NCBI GenBank assembly: GCA_900768465.1 | Contig: CAAGCY010000007.1 | Coordinates: 1-25,665 of the forward strand | Source: Alphaproteobacteria bacterium | GTDB taxonomy: Bacteria > Pseudomonadota > Alphaproteobacteria > CAAGCB01 > CAG-977 | DNA: 25,665 nucleotides | Reading direction: 5' to 3' | Shown: positions 1 to 7,279 of the stretch, one piece after another | How the letters are laid out: each line of letters begins with the position of its first letter | Position numbering within the stretch: position 1 is the first letter of the stretch | Notes under the pieces: generated by a model | Databases searched by the model: none | What the model saw: only the letters and a program-made list of their open reading frames with translations | Told to the model about the DNA's origin: nothing | Translations under genes and position numbers: made by a program

Positions 1-2
1 AA

Positions 3-1262
3 TGCACGCCGAACAAATGTACGACATGTGACGACGGTTATGAACCCGATCCGTACACGGGTAAATGCAAACCCAAAGCCTGCCCGCCGGGACATTCGAC
101 GACAATAAAGTGCGCAAACGGAACGAAAGAAGCCGTTTCATCGTATTATTCGGGCGCATCCGTTTGCAAAAAATGCGTCAACTGCAACGCTGGCGAACAA
201 TGCGCTTGCCCTGCGGGACAACTCGCAGACGGCAAAGGCGGATGCAAGAGCGTCGATCCGTGTGCGAATGTGACTTGCGACGGCGGAAAAGTGTGTTCAA
301 ACGGAACATGCGGTTGCCCGTCCGGAACGGCGTGGTACAACAACAAATGCCGCAAAGTCGGATGTCCGTCGGCATACAACGACCATTACGACATGATGAA
401 AATCGGATCGGATTGCAAGTTGTCGCCGAATGGTGAAATCATGCAAATTGGTCCCGATGCGTATACTTGGTGTGCGAACTGCACGCCCCGAAGCTGTCCG
501 ACCGCGACAATGTTGCCCGACAAATTGCAGAACTGCAAAACAAGCACAGGTTCGGGTTCATATTCCGGTTATATGGAATGCGTGGAATGTACACGCTGCA
601 ACACGGGGTACTATCTGTTTATGGGCAAATGCCTGAAATGCGTCAACGCCACTTGTGACGGAACGGATTCGGCAACGTGCAACTCGGGGTATGAAAACGG
701 TCATATTTCGAATGATGCAACTGAATATGTTTGTTCGAAAATAAACGTAACAAATTGCTCTTGCACTTCGGCAACGAAAGGATCGGTTTCCGGCTCGACG
801 AGTTCAGATCACAAAGTATCGATATCCTTGTGTACGAAAATGCCTGCAGAAGCATCCGGTTGCCCCTATACCAGTATAGGAACGTACATTCAGCTGAACA
901 GCTCGCATACCAGTGTCACCGGCGTAGGCGACACTCGCATCTCGTGTTCCGCATCAATTACATCCAATACAATTTCATGCAAACATACGCATGAACCCGG
1001 GGTAACATTCTCGGTAAAAACCAATTGTCCGTCAGGATATTGTTTGAGCAACGGCAAATGCATTAAAAAAGTTTCCTGCAATGTGGAACGTTGCTCGGAA
1101 TGCGTATGCGGCAGCGAGACCCTCTGTAAACGTTGTAATAGCGGTTGGACCGGTCCAATGATGAAAGGTCTGAGCGGAGAGCGCGGATATGGCAGTTGCG
1201 ACTGTAAGAACTCAGGCTATGACCCTGTTGCCGGCAAATGGAGGCCGGGAGCCTGCTACTGA
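3..1262 (+). CDS. Cysteine-rich EGF-like repeat protein, 5' end outside window
   Basis: The reading frame is open from the left edge (first complete codon at base 3) to a TGA at 1260-1262, so only the last 419 residues are visible. About 50 of these are cysteines (roughly 12%), spaced in short runs such as CTPNKCTTC, CKKCVNC, CGCPSGTAW and CSECVCG, with many Gly, Asn and Thr between them. This resembles EGF-like or furin-like disulfide-rich modules, so an exported, disulfide-bonded surface protein is likely, but the signal peptide would lie upstream and cannot be checked. There is no visible membrane anchor at the C terminus (ends RPGACY). In-frame ATG or GTG codons inside the window (for example GTG at 270) are internal, because the Cys pattern continues upstream without a break. 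Function unknown. A strong hairpin terminator follows within 11 bases. Confidence 0.8.
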   Translation, partial: CTPNKCTTCDDGYEPDPYTGKCKPKACPPGHSTTIKCANGTKEAVSSYYSGASVCKKCVNCNAGEQCACPAGQLADGKGGCKSVDPCANVTCDGGKVCSNGTCGCPSGTAWYNNKCRKVGCPSAYNDHYDMMKIGSDCKLSPNGEIMQIGPDAYTWCANCTPRSCPTATMLPDKLQNCKTSTGSGSYSGYMECVECTRCNTGYYLFMGKCLKCVNATCDGTDSATCNSGYENGHISNDATEYVCSKINVTNCSCTSATKGSVSGSTSSDHKVSISLCTKMPAEASGCPYTSIGTYIQLNSSHTSVTGVGDTRISCSASITSNTISCKHTHEPGVTFSVKTNCPSGYCLSNGKCIKKVSCNVERCSECVCGSETLCKRCNSGWTGPMMKGLSGERGYGSCDCKNSGYDPVAGKWRPGACY

Positions 1263-1272
1263 TTTTCCTATA

Positions 1273-1299
1273 AAAGGGCGGGGATTTTCCCCGCCCTTT
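1273..1299 (+). terminator. Hairpin terminator after the cysteine-rich gene
   Basis: An 11-bp perfect stem (AAAGGGCGGGG at 1273-1283, CCCCGCCCTTT at 1289-1299) encloses a 5-base loop, ten bases after the stop codon. The T-tract is short (TTT then CCCTT), so termination may be less clean than for a classical site, but the stem is very GC-rich. Confidence 0.8.
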
Positions 1300-1304
1300 C
1301 CCTT

Positions 1305-1341
1305 AAAAAAAAACAGCCCGCCGAAGCAATCCGACGGGCTG
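1305..1341 (-). terminator. Rho-independent terminator of the minus-strand CxxC operon
   Basis: On the minus strand the arms CAGCCCG (1335-1341) and CGGGCTG (1314-1320) form a 7-bp stem, extended by a CG pair after one mismatch, and are followed by an uninterrupted run of nine T (1305-1313 read in reverse). It lies 19 bases after the stop of the 208-residue protein gene, facing the terminator of the cysteine-rich gene. Confidence 0.85.
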
Positions 1342-1359
1342 AAATGTTTTTAAAGCTTT

Positions 1360-1986
1360 TTATTCAATGCAGCAATCGATTGCTTTACGCAAAAAGTTTT
1401 TCATCTTTTTAAAGCCCGTCGCCTGCGCATCGTCAGCGGATTCCGCCGTTTGTTCCGCCGGTTCGACGGGTTTGACGTCGGGCGCGATGTCCGCAGTATC
1501 GACTTTTGCCGCAACTTCCTGCGCTTTGGCGGCGATTTCCTTGTAATTCGAATCCTCGACCCACTTCAAATCCTTGGAATCGATTAAGTTCATATTCAGC
1601 CCCCAAAACAGGCAGTACAAATCGTACGCTTGGTTGAACAGGCTGTAAGCATCCTTGGTGTTTTTCAGGCTTTGCTGTTTCGTGCCGACTTCCATCAAGC
1701 GCATGGCGGACGCCAGCAAGTGTTTGGAAATGCACCAGACTTCGCCCTCATAAGACGGAATGATTTTCTGCATCAAGTTTTTGCGCATTTCGCGGATTTG
1801 TTCGATTAAATCGAAAAAGTGCGTTTTTCCCGTCTTTGCGCCCGAAAAAATCAGGTGTTCCTCGATGGAAATCAGGTTCATAATCGCAATCGTCAAGTCT
1901 TGGTCGGACGACAAATCCTTGGGATTGACTTTTTTCATCGCGTCGTATTGTTCGACGAATTCTTTGACGTTTTCAGCTTTTTTCAT
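1360..1986 (-). CDS. Conserved-looking helical cytoplasmic protein, unknown function (208 aa)
   Basis: I do not recognise a family. The protein has no signal peptide or membrane segment. Residues 1-150 look all-helical with a regular pattern of Leu/Ile/Met and a Trp/Phe/Tyr-rich stretch (YDLYCLFWGLNMNL). Residues about 165-190 are an Ala/Glu/Pro-rich acidic linker (AEQTAESADDAQ), and the C terminus is a basic helix ending in two cysteines (KAIDCCIE). The start ATG at 1986 has a good ribosome site (AAGGAGAAG, about six bases away), which overlaps the TAA region of the upstream membrane protein gene only 11 bases away, so the two are one operon. A strong terminator follows. A role together with the CxxC membrane protein is suggested only by this coupling. 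Confidence 0.8.
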   Translation of the reverse strand: MKKAENVKEFVEQYDAMKKVNPKDLSSDQDLTIAIMNLISIEEHLIFSGAKTGKTHFFDLIEQIREMRKNLMQKIIPSYEGEVWCISKHLLASAMRLMEVGTKQQSLKNTKDAYSLFNQAYDLYCLFWGLNMNLIDSKDLKWVEDSNYKEIAAKAQEVAAKVDTADIAPDVKPVEPAEQTAESADDAQATGFKKMKNFLRKAIDCCIE

Positions 1987-1997
1987 AAAACTTCTCC

Positions 1998-2507
1998 TTA
2001 AAAGGCGGAAATCGGAAAATAGTTCAAGTACATGCTGGCGGCAAACAGCGCGACAACGGGCATGACGACTTTTTCAAACGGGAAATGCGCGTGTCCGCCG
2101 TTGCGGTCTTTCATCCAAAAATACAGTTTTTCGGTATAGATGAACAGCGCCGCCCCGACCAAAGTGCAGAACAAAAACGGGTCCATATAGATAACGTACA
2201 GCAACGGACGCGGCGAATACACCAAATCGCGCATATACATAAAGCCGATTGAGCCGATGGAAACCGCCATCAAAACAAAATCGCGCCCTTTGAAGAACCA
2301 TTTTTTCTTGTTGAACCACAAAATCAGCCAATAGCCCAGCAGAGCCAGCATCGCGCCCGCCCACAGCCCGACGATGTTGTCGTCGACGCCCAGCTTGCGC
2401 GCGATTTCCAGCGACGCCCCGATTGCCACCGTGCAAACGGCGCACGCGGGATTCGCAAACGCTTTTGTCGTCATCAAAACGGCGATAACCAACGCGGATA
2501 AAAACAT
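1998..2507 (-). CDS. Polytopic membrane protein with CxxC motif, unknown function (169 aa)
   Basis: The first 18 residues are a signal or first membrane segment ending AFANPA, followed at once by CAVC, a CxxC pair that would sit at the outer (periplasmic) membrane face. The segment CAVCTVAIGAS...LGVDD resembles an uncharacterised bacterial membrane family that I remember as widespread, with similar CPVCTVAV-type starts; this is recall, not a search. Four more hydrophobic segments follow (around residues 44-64, 80-95, 103-127 and 148-167). The CxxC could be a redox or metal site, which is inference. The start at 2507 is fixed by GGAGGAA a few bases upstream. It is the first gene of a two-gene operon with the helical protein downstream and is divergent from the Rsm22-like gene. 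Confidence 0.85.
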   Translation of the reverse strand: MFLSALVIAVLMTTKAFANPACAVCTVAIGASLEIARKLGVDDNIVGLWAGAMLALLGYWLILWFNKKKWFFKGRDFVLMAVSIGSIGFMYMRDLVYSPRPLLYVIYMDPFLFCTLVGAALFIYTEKLYFWMKDRNGGHAHFPFEKVVMPVVALFAASMYLNYFPISAF

Positions 2508-2540
2508 TTTTGTTCCTCCAAAATTCTTTACGGTTGATTT

Positions 2541-2568
2541 ATTTTAAAGCAATATGCTGTGAATACAA
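2541..2568 (-). promoter_or_regulatory. Putative sigma70-type promoter of the CxxC membrane protein operon
   Basis: Read on the minus strand: TTGTAT (2563-2568), 16-bp spacer, TAAAAT (2541-2546). The -10 box lies about 35 bases upstream of the start codon at 2507, in the short divergent region shared with the Rsm22-like gene. Confidence 0.5.
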
Positions 2569-2593
2569 GCACTTTAAACAACAAAGGTCAAAA

Positions 2594-3496
2594 ATGATTT
2601 TTCCGTCCGACGTCCGCGCGCTTTTGGAACAAACAAGCGGATTGAAACAAGCCGCCGCCGACATCAGCCTGCGTTACCGAACGGGACGCGACAAAAGCCT
2701 GAAAACGGCAACCGAAGCCGCCGCTTACGCCGCAACGCGCATGCCCGCAACGTTCGGCGCGGTCGGGCGGGCGCTGGAACTGACTTTGGAAACCTTGGAA
2801 ACACCGCCCGAAACCGTGCTGGACGTCGGAGCGGGAACGGGCGCGGCGACTTTGGCGGCGCAACAGCTGTTGAACTTGAAAAGCGCGGTTTGCTTGGAAA
2901 ACGCCGCCGTCATGCGCGAATTGGGGCAAAAGCTGGTCAAAGCGAACTGGCGCGCATTTGACGTTATGGCGGACGAATTGACCGAAACGGCGGATTTGGT
3001 CATCGCGTCCTATATGCTGAACGAAGTTTCCGACCCGATTTTTGCCGCGCGCAAGCTGTGGAACTCTACCGACGGCGTTTTGCTGATTGTGGAATCGGCT
3101 TTGCCCGAAGCGGTCGCTTTACTGCAAAAAATCCGCGCCGATCTGGTTGGACAAGGCGCGTTTGCCGCCGCACCCTGCCCGCATGACAAGCCGTGCGCCG
3201 AATGGTGTCACTTTGCCTGCCGCATCGAACGCAGCCGACTGCACAAACTGTTGAAAGATGGTGACGCCCCGTTCGAGGACGAAAAATTTTCCTTCCTCGC
3301 GTTGACAAAAGCCCCCGTTTCGCGCTGTTCCGCCCGCATTTTGCGCCACCCGCAAATCGGAAAGAACAAAGTCGGATTGACGCTTTGCACCGCCGACGGC
3401 ATTGTCGAAAAAACGGTCTTCAAAGCCGACAAAACACTTTACAAAGCCGCCCGCAAAGCCAAAACGGGGGATATGTGGCAGGACAAGCTTGATTGA
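2594..3496 (+). CDS. Rsm22/METTL17-family small-subunit ribosome factor (methyltransferase-like, 300 aa)
   Basis: The SAM-binding fold is visible as VLDVGAGTGAATLAA (about residues 79-93 from this start). The Rsm22 signature follows near the middle: CPHDKPCAEWCHF, whose three cysteines match the family's iron-sulfur cluster motif known for mitochondrial METTL17/Rsm22, which acts in small-subunit maturation. Whether bacterial members methylate anything is not settled in my knowledge. The frame is open back to 2510, but I prefer ATG 2594: it has AAAGGT six bases upstream and begins MIFPSDVRALLEQ, while the upstream extension is Lys/Phe/Cys-rich and lies over the divergent promoter. The protein is soluble, without signal peptide. 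It stands alone, between a divergent membrane protein operon and the Fic gene 65 bases downstream. Confidence 0.85.
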   Translation: MIFPSDVRALLEQTSGLKQAAADISLRYRTGRDKSLKTATEAAAYAATRMPATFGAVGRALELTLETLETPPETVLDVGAGTGAATLAAQQLLNLKSAVCLENAAVMRELGQKLVKANWRAFDVMADELTETADLVIASYMLNEVSDPIFAARKLWNSTDGVLLIVESALPEAVALLQKIRADLVGQGAFAAAPCPHDKPCAEWCHFACRIERSRLHKLLKDGDAPFEDEKFSFLALTKAPVSRCSARILRHPQIGKNKVGLTLCTADGIVEKTVFKADKTLYKAARKAKTGDMWQDKLD

Positions 3497-3505
3497 TAAA
3501 AGAGC

Positions 3506-3563
3506 TTTCTATCGCTCATAAAATACGATATTATGAGTTATAGAAAGGGATTCTATCGCTCAT
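3506..3563 (+). promoter_or_regulatory. Triple repeat (inverted pair plus a third direct copy) overlapping the Fic gene start
   Basis: Two 16-base arms (3506-3521 and 3531-3546) are inverted with 14 of 16 positions matching, separated by nine bases. The left arm reads TTTCTATCGCTCATAA. A third copy, TTCTATCGCTCAT at 3551-3563, is in direct orientation and its last bases are the Fic start codon itself. A weak TATTAT -10 box (3529-3534) lies between the inverted arms. The layout suggests an operator covering promoter and translation start; an RNA hairpin that sequesters the start is the alternative. Confidence 0.6.
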
Positions 3564-4650
3564 GTGGATTTGGGAAAATAAAAATTGGCATCGTTTCACT
3601 TACGACCGCTCCATTTTAACGGCGGCGGAAAAAAGCTGGCTGAAAAAAACGGGTGAAGGCATCGGCGCGTTTAAATGCGTGCCGGATGATGACAAGGACG
3701 CTTTGAAAATAGAACTGATTACCGATGAAGCGACAAAAACCGCTGAAATCGAAGGACAAATATTGAACCGAAACAGTGTTCAATCTTCCTTGCGCAAACA
3801 AATGGGACTGTCTGTTGAACAAAAAAACATTCCGCCCGCGGAATACGGCATAGCGTCAATGATGACGGATTTATACGAATCGTTTGACAAACCGTTGAAC
3901 AATGAAACACTTTTTCGGTGGAACAAGCTCCTGATGAACGGACAAACGAATCAAGTCGTTGCCGGAGCTTATCGAACAGGAACGGAACCGATGCAGATCG
4001 TCGCGGGAAACTATTACGATCGGCGGGTTTATTATGAAGCTCCTCCGTCCGACCGCGTCCCAGAAGAAATGCGGCGTTTTATTGAATGGTTTAACGATTC
4101 GAAAGAAATGAACGCTTTGGAACGGGCGGGGATTGCCCATTTGTATTTTGTTTTAATTCATCCGTTTGATGACGGGAACGGTCGTATTTCGCGCGCTTTG
4201 GCTGAAAAGGCATTGTCTCAATCCCTCGGACAACCGGCTTTGACAGGTTTGGCGACAACAATCAATGCCGACCGAAAGAAGTATTATGCCGCTTTGGAAG
4301 CGGTAAAATCGCAAAACATAACGCAATGGATGGTTTACTTTGCCGAAACGGTTTTGTCCGCGCAGGAACACACTTTGCAAAAGATTGATTTTGTCATTGA
4401 AAAAACAAAACTGTACGACCGCGTCCGCGACCGGCTGAACGAACGTCAGGATAAAGCCATAAAGCGAATGTTCCAAGAGGGATTGTCGGGATTCAAAGGC
4501 GGATTAAGCGCCGACAATTATATGAAAATCACCGGCGCAAGCCCCGCAACGGCAACGCGTGATTTAGCGGATTTGGTCGATAAAAAAGCGTTGTATAAAA
4601 CGGGAGAACTCCGCCATACGCGCTATTTTTTGAATTTAAAAACGCATTAA
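3562..4650 (+). CDS. Fic-domain protein with DUF4172-like N-terminus and built-in inhibitory helix (362 aa)
   Basis: The catalytic Fic motif HPFDDGNGR (residues 200-208) is intact, with the His and the phosphate-binding Asn/Gly/Arg needed to transfer AMP from ATP onto a target side chain. Residues 60-65 read TAEIEG, matching the (S/T)xxxE(G/N) inhibitory helix placed N-terminal to the Fic core (class II), so activity is likely autoinhibited. The N terminus (MWIWENKNWHRFTYD) matches the DUF4172 domain that often precedes Fic. The last 70 residues (KITGASPATATRDLADLVDKKAL) look like a winged-helix DNA-binding domain. There is no signal peptide. No separate antitoxin gene is adjacent. The start is ATG 3562; the nearest ribosome site, GAAAGGGA, is a long 11 bases upstream. 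The repeat overlapping the start suggests autoregulation through the C-terminal domain. Confidence 0.9.
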   Translation: MWIWENKNWHRFTYDRSILTAAEKSWLKKTGEGIGAFKCVPDDDKDALKIELITDEATKTAEIEGQILNRNSVQSSLRKQMGLSVEQKNIPPAEYGIASMMTDLYESFDKPLNNETLFRWNKLLMNGQTNQVVAGAYRTGTEPMQIVAGNYYDRRVYYEAPPSDRVPEEMRRFIEWFNDSKEMNALERAGIAHLYFVLIHPFDDGNGRISRALAEKALSQSLGQPALTGLATTINADRKKYYAALEAVKSQNITQWMVYFAETVLSAQEHTLQKIDFVIEKTKLYDRVRDRLNERQDKAIKRMFQEGLSGFKGGLSADNYMKITGASPATATRDLADLVDKKALYKTGELRHTRYFLNLKTH

Positions 4651-4665
4651 CCCCGTCCGTAAAAG

Positions 4666-4703
4666 AAAAGCCCTTGAAAACCGTTCGTTCCCAAGGGCTT
4701 TTT
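4666..4703. terminator. Bidirectional terminator between the convergent Fic and rne genes
   Basis: AAAAGCCCTTG (4666-4676) and CAAGGGCTTTT (4692-4702) form an 11-bp perfect stem with a 15-base loop. The A-run on the left and T-run on the right make it functional on both strands, 16 bases after the Fic stop and 13 bases after the rne stop. Confidence 0.9.
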
Positions 4704-4715
4704 CCTCTTTAGCGG

Positions 4716-6938
4716 TTATTCCGCGGCGTCGTTATTACCGTCCGTTTGTTCCTGTCCGTCCTGTTTCGGATGACGGCGGCGGCGGTTCGGATAGCGGCGG
4801 CGGCGGGGTTTGTTCTGTTTTTCCCCTTCGGGCTGTTCCGCGGGCTGTTCGCCGTGTTCTTCGTGCGGTTCTTCCGCGGGCTGAGCCTGCTGTTCCGCGT
4901 CGCCGTGAGGCTGTTCGCGGTTTTCGTCGTTATTGAAGCGGTGCTTGCGTCCGAAACGGCGGTCGCGGCGCGGATAACGGCGGCGGCGGCGATTGTTGTT
5001 GTTTTCACCGTCGGCGGTTTCGTCCTTTTCTTCGCGCTTCAGCCCTTCTTCGAACATTTCATCGGCGTTGATGACGTCTTCGCCCGTATAGTCTTCCTCG
5101 GCAATGACGTCTTCCTTGATAATCGCGTCGTCCTGCGGGTCTTCGGGCTGTTCGGGCATTTCGACGACGGGACGGCGTTCGCGGCGACCGCGCCCGCGAC
5201 GACCGCGGCGGTCTTTTTTATCCGCTTTTTCGGTTTGTTCTTCGGGCTGTTCGGCGGCTTCCTCCGCAACGGCGGCGGCGACGTCTTCCTCGCGCACGAC
5301 GCGTTCCATGCGGTAATCCGTCGGGAAAACCAGCGAAGCGTCGGCTTCCAAAAAGATTTTGACGTTGTACATCGCTTCAATGGCGTTCAAGTCGCGACGC
5401 TTGTAGTTCAAAACATACAAAGCCGTTTCGGGCGGAACCGTCATGTGCAGTTCGCTGAAACGCAGTTTCATGCTTTCTTCTTCCAACACATGGAGTGTGT
5501 GAATCGAAGCCGACTGCGTCGAACGGATCATGCCTTTGCCGCGGCAATGCGGGCAAACCGAATAGCTGGTTTCGATAAAGCTGGAATGCAGACGCTGACG
5601 CGACAGCTCCATCAGCCCGAATCCCGTGATGCGTCCCATTTGAACGCGCGCGCGGTCGCGTTTCAGCGCTTCTTTCATACGGCGTTCGATGGCGTGGTTG
5701 TTGCGGGCTTCCTCCATATCGATAAAGTCGATGACGACCAGCCCCGCCATATCGCGCAAACGCAACTGACGCGCGATTTCATCCGCGGCTTCAAGGTTGG
5801 TTTTCAGGGCGGTTTCCTCGATATTGCGTTCTTTGGTCGCGCGTCCCGAGTTCACGTCAATCGCCACCAAAGCTTCGGTCTGATCCATAACCAGATACGC
5901 ACCCGATTTCAGCTGAACGATGTTGCTGTGCAAAGCTTCCAGCTGGGCTTCGACCTGATAGCGGAAAAACAGAGGGATTGTTTCGTCCTTGTAAAGCTTG
6001 ACTTTTTTGGCGTGGCTGGGGGTCAGCATTTTCATAAAGTCGCGCGCCATTTTGTATTCGGATTCGCCTTCGATAAGGATTTCCTCGATATCGCGCGTGT
6101 ACATGTCGCGCAAGGCGCGCTTTATCAGATTGCCTTCCTCGTGAATCAAGGCGGGGGCGGACGATTCCATGGTCGTGTCGCGGATTTGCACCCACGTTTT
6201 AATCAAATAGTCGTAGTCGCGCTTGATTTCCAAGCTGGTGCGTTCCTTGCCCGCCGTGCGGACGATAACCGACATGCCCGTCGGCAAAGGCAGTTTCGAC
6301 ACGATGCCTTTCAGACGCTTTCTGTCCGCCGCGTTGGTGATTTTGCGCGAAACGCCGCCGCCGCGCGCGTTGTTCGGCATCAAAACGCAATACCGTCCCG
6401 CCAGCGACAAATACGTCGTCAAAGCCGCGCCTTTGTTGCCGCGTTCTTCCTTAATCACCTGCACCAGCAAAACTTGCCCGCGATGGATGACTTCCTGAAT
6501 TTTGTATTTTTTGATTTGTTTGAAACGGCGCGCCGCCACTTCGTCCGCTTCGTTTTCGCTGACGGTTTCGACAATGCGTTCGTCGGATTCTTCGTCTTCC
6601 GCCGATTCGGTTTCGGCATCGGCTTCCGTTTCGTGTTCGTCATCCTTGTCTTCCTCCAGCAGCGCTTCTTTCAAAGCTTCGCGGTCGGCGACGGGGATTT
6701 GGTAATAGTCGGGGTGGATTTCGTTGAACGCCAGAAATCCGTGGCGGTTGCCGCCGTAATCGACGAAAGCGGCTTGCAGCGACGGTTCGACGCGCGCGAC
6801 TTTTGCCAGATAGATGTTGCCTTTCAGCTGTTTTTTGGTCGAAGTTTCAATATCCAGCTCGTCAAGCTTCGTACCGTCCACGATAACGACCCGCGTTTCT
6901 TCGACATGGGTCGCGTCTATTAACATTCTTTTTGTCAT
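4716..6938 (-). CDS. rne: Ribonuclease E (RNase E/G family), 740 aa
   Basis: Endoribonuclease of mRNA decay and rRNA/tRNA processing, and scaffold of the degradosome. The start MTKRMLIDATH (ATG 6938) matches the family N terminus; a 26-residue upstream extension has no family match and is rejected. An S1 RNA-binding domain (about residues 37-175) carries an acidic insert (EEDKDDEHETEADAE...) typical of alphaproteobacteria. Catalytic metal-binding residues are present: Asp361 in DVNSGR and the VIDFIDM segment. The zinc-link CPHC (Cys462, Cys465) that holds the dimer is intact. Beyond about residue 560 the protein is disordered: Arg/Gly-rich tracts (RRGRRGRGRR), acidic stretches and Pro/Glu/Gln repeats, the expected partner- and RNA-binding tail. 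A GGAGA site lies about eleven bases upstream of the start, just after a small hairpin. It is divergent from amiC. Confidence 0.97.
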   Translation of the reverse strand: MTKRMLIDATHVEETRVVIVDGTKLDELDIETSTKKQLKGNIYLAKVARVEPSLQAAFVDYGGNRHGFLAFNEIHPDYYQIPVADREALKEALLEEDKDDEHETEADAETESAEDEESDERIVETVSENEADEVAARRFKQIKKYKIQEVIHRGQVLLVQVIKEERGNKGAALTTYLSLAGRYCVLMPNNARGGGVSRKITNAADRKRLKGIVSKLPLPTGMSVIVRTAGKERTSLEIKRDYDYLIKTWVQIRDTTMESSAPALIHEEGNLIKRALRDMYTRDIEEILIEGESEYKMARDFMKMLTPSHAKKVKLYKDETIPLFFRYQVEAQLEALHSNIVQLKSGAYLVMDQTEALVAIDVNSGRATKERNIEETALKTNLEAADEIARQLRLRDMAGLVVIDFIDMEEARNNHAIERRMKEALKRDRARVQMGRITGFGLMELSRQRLHSSFIETSYSVCPHCRGKGMIRSTQSASIHTLHVLEEESMKLRFSELHMTVPPETALYVLNYKRRDLNAIEAMYNVKIFLEADASLVFPTDYRMERVVREEDVAAAVAEEAAEQPEEQTEKADKKDRRGRRGRGRRERRPVVEMPEQPEDPQDDAIIKEDVIAEEDYTGEDVINADEMFEEGLKREEKDETADGENNNNRRRRRYPRRDRRFGRKHRFNNDENREQPHGDAEQQAQPAEEPHEEHGEQPAEQPEGEKQNKPRRRRYPNRRRRHPKQDGQEQTDGNNDAAE

Positions 6939-6957
6939 TAAAGTTGATTCTCCGAGC

Positions 6958-6982
6958 GTCGGCGTAAAGCATACCCGCCGAC
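6958..6982 (-). promoter_or_regulatory. Hairpin in the rne 5' leader next to the ribosome site
   Basis: GTCGGCG (6958-6964) and CGCCGAC (6976-6982) form a 7-bp perfect stem with an 11-base loop. In the rne mRNA it ends a few bases upstream of the GGAGA ribosome site. rne leaders in other proteobacteria are known to mediate feedback by RNase E cleavage; a similar role here is inference. Confidence 0.5.
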
Positions 6983-7034
6983 ATGATGGGTGATAAACCG
7001 GTTGAACCGAGCGCAAAAAGCGGGGTAATCGTAT

Positions 7035-7056
7035 TTTTCAAATTCGAATTTGAAAA
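7035..7056. promoter_or_regulatory. 22-bp perfect palindrome in the rne-amiC divergent region
   Basis: The sequence is a perfect dyad centred on TTCGAA, with TTTTCAAA on the left and its complement on the right. It lies 97 bases upstream of the rne start and 224 bases upstream of the chosen amiC start. The rest of the 341-base divergent region holds a weak amiC promoter, the rne leader hairpin, and no gene that I can see. No T-run follows, and a loopless palindrome makes a poor RNA hairpin, so a dimeric-protein operator is the more natural reading. Confidence 0.55.
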
Positions 7057-7183
7057 TCGACGCACTTTAAAAAATCCCTTCCGACACGCTTCGGTTTCCC
7101 GAAAAAACTGTTTAAAACGCTGCTTTTATCGTTTTTCGCCGTGCCAAACAGCCCTGTTGCCGCAGGAGGCGCAATAAAAAAAA

Positions 7184-7211
7184 TTGACTTTCAGCGTCGA
7201 TAGAATAACCA
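7184..7211 (+). promoter_or_regulatory. Weak putative promoter for the amiC-mrcA-prfB run
   Basis: TTGACT (7184-7189), 16-bp spacer, TAACCA (7206-7211). The -35 box is close to consensus and the -10 box is poor. It is the best match upstream of amiC. Confidence 0.35.
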
Positions 7212-7279
7212 TCTCTTAACCAAAGAACAATCATATTTTGTTAGGGTATGCTAAATTTTTTGAAAAAACACGAATCGGC

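Noticed and set aside
4746..6923. 725-residue open frame on the plus strand opposite rne
   Set aside because: Phe/Val/Arg-rich composition, no recognisable domain, and it lies exactly over a complete, motif-rich RNase E; a shadow of codon bias.
7163..7168. AGGAGG in the rne-amiC intergenic region
   Set aside because: No start codon or open frame follows at a suitable distance.
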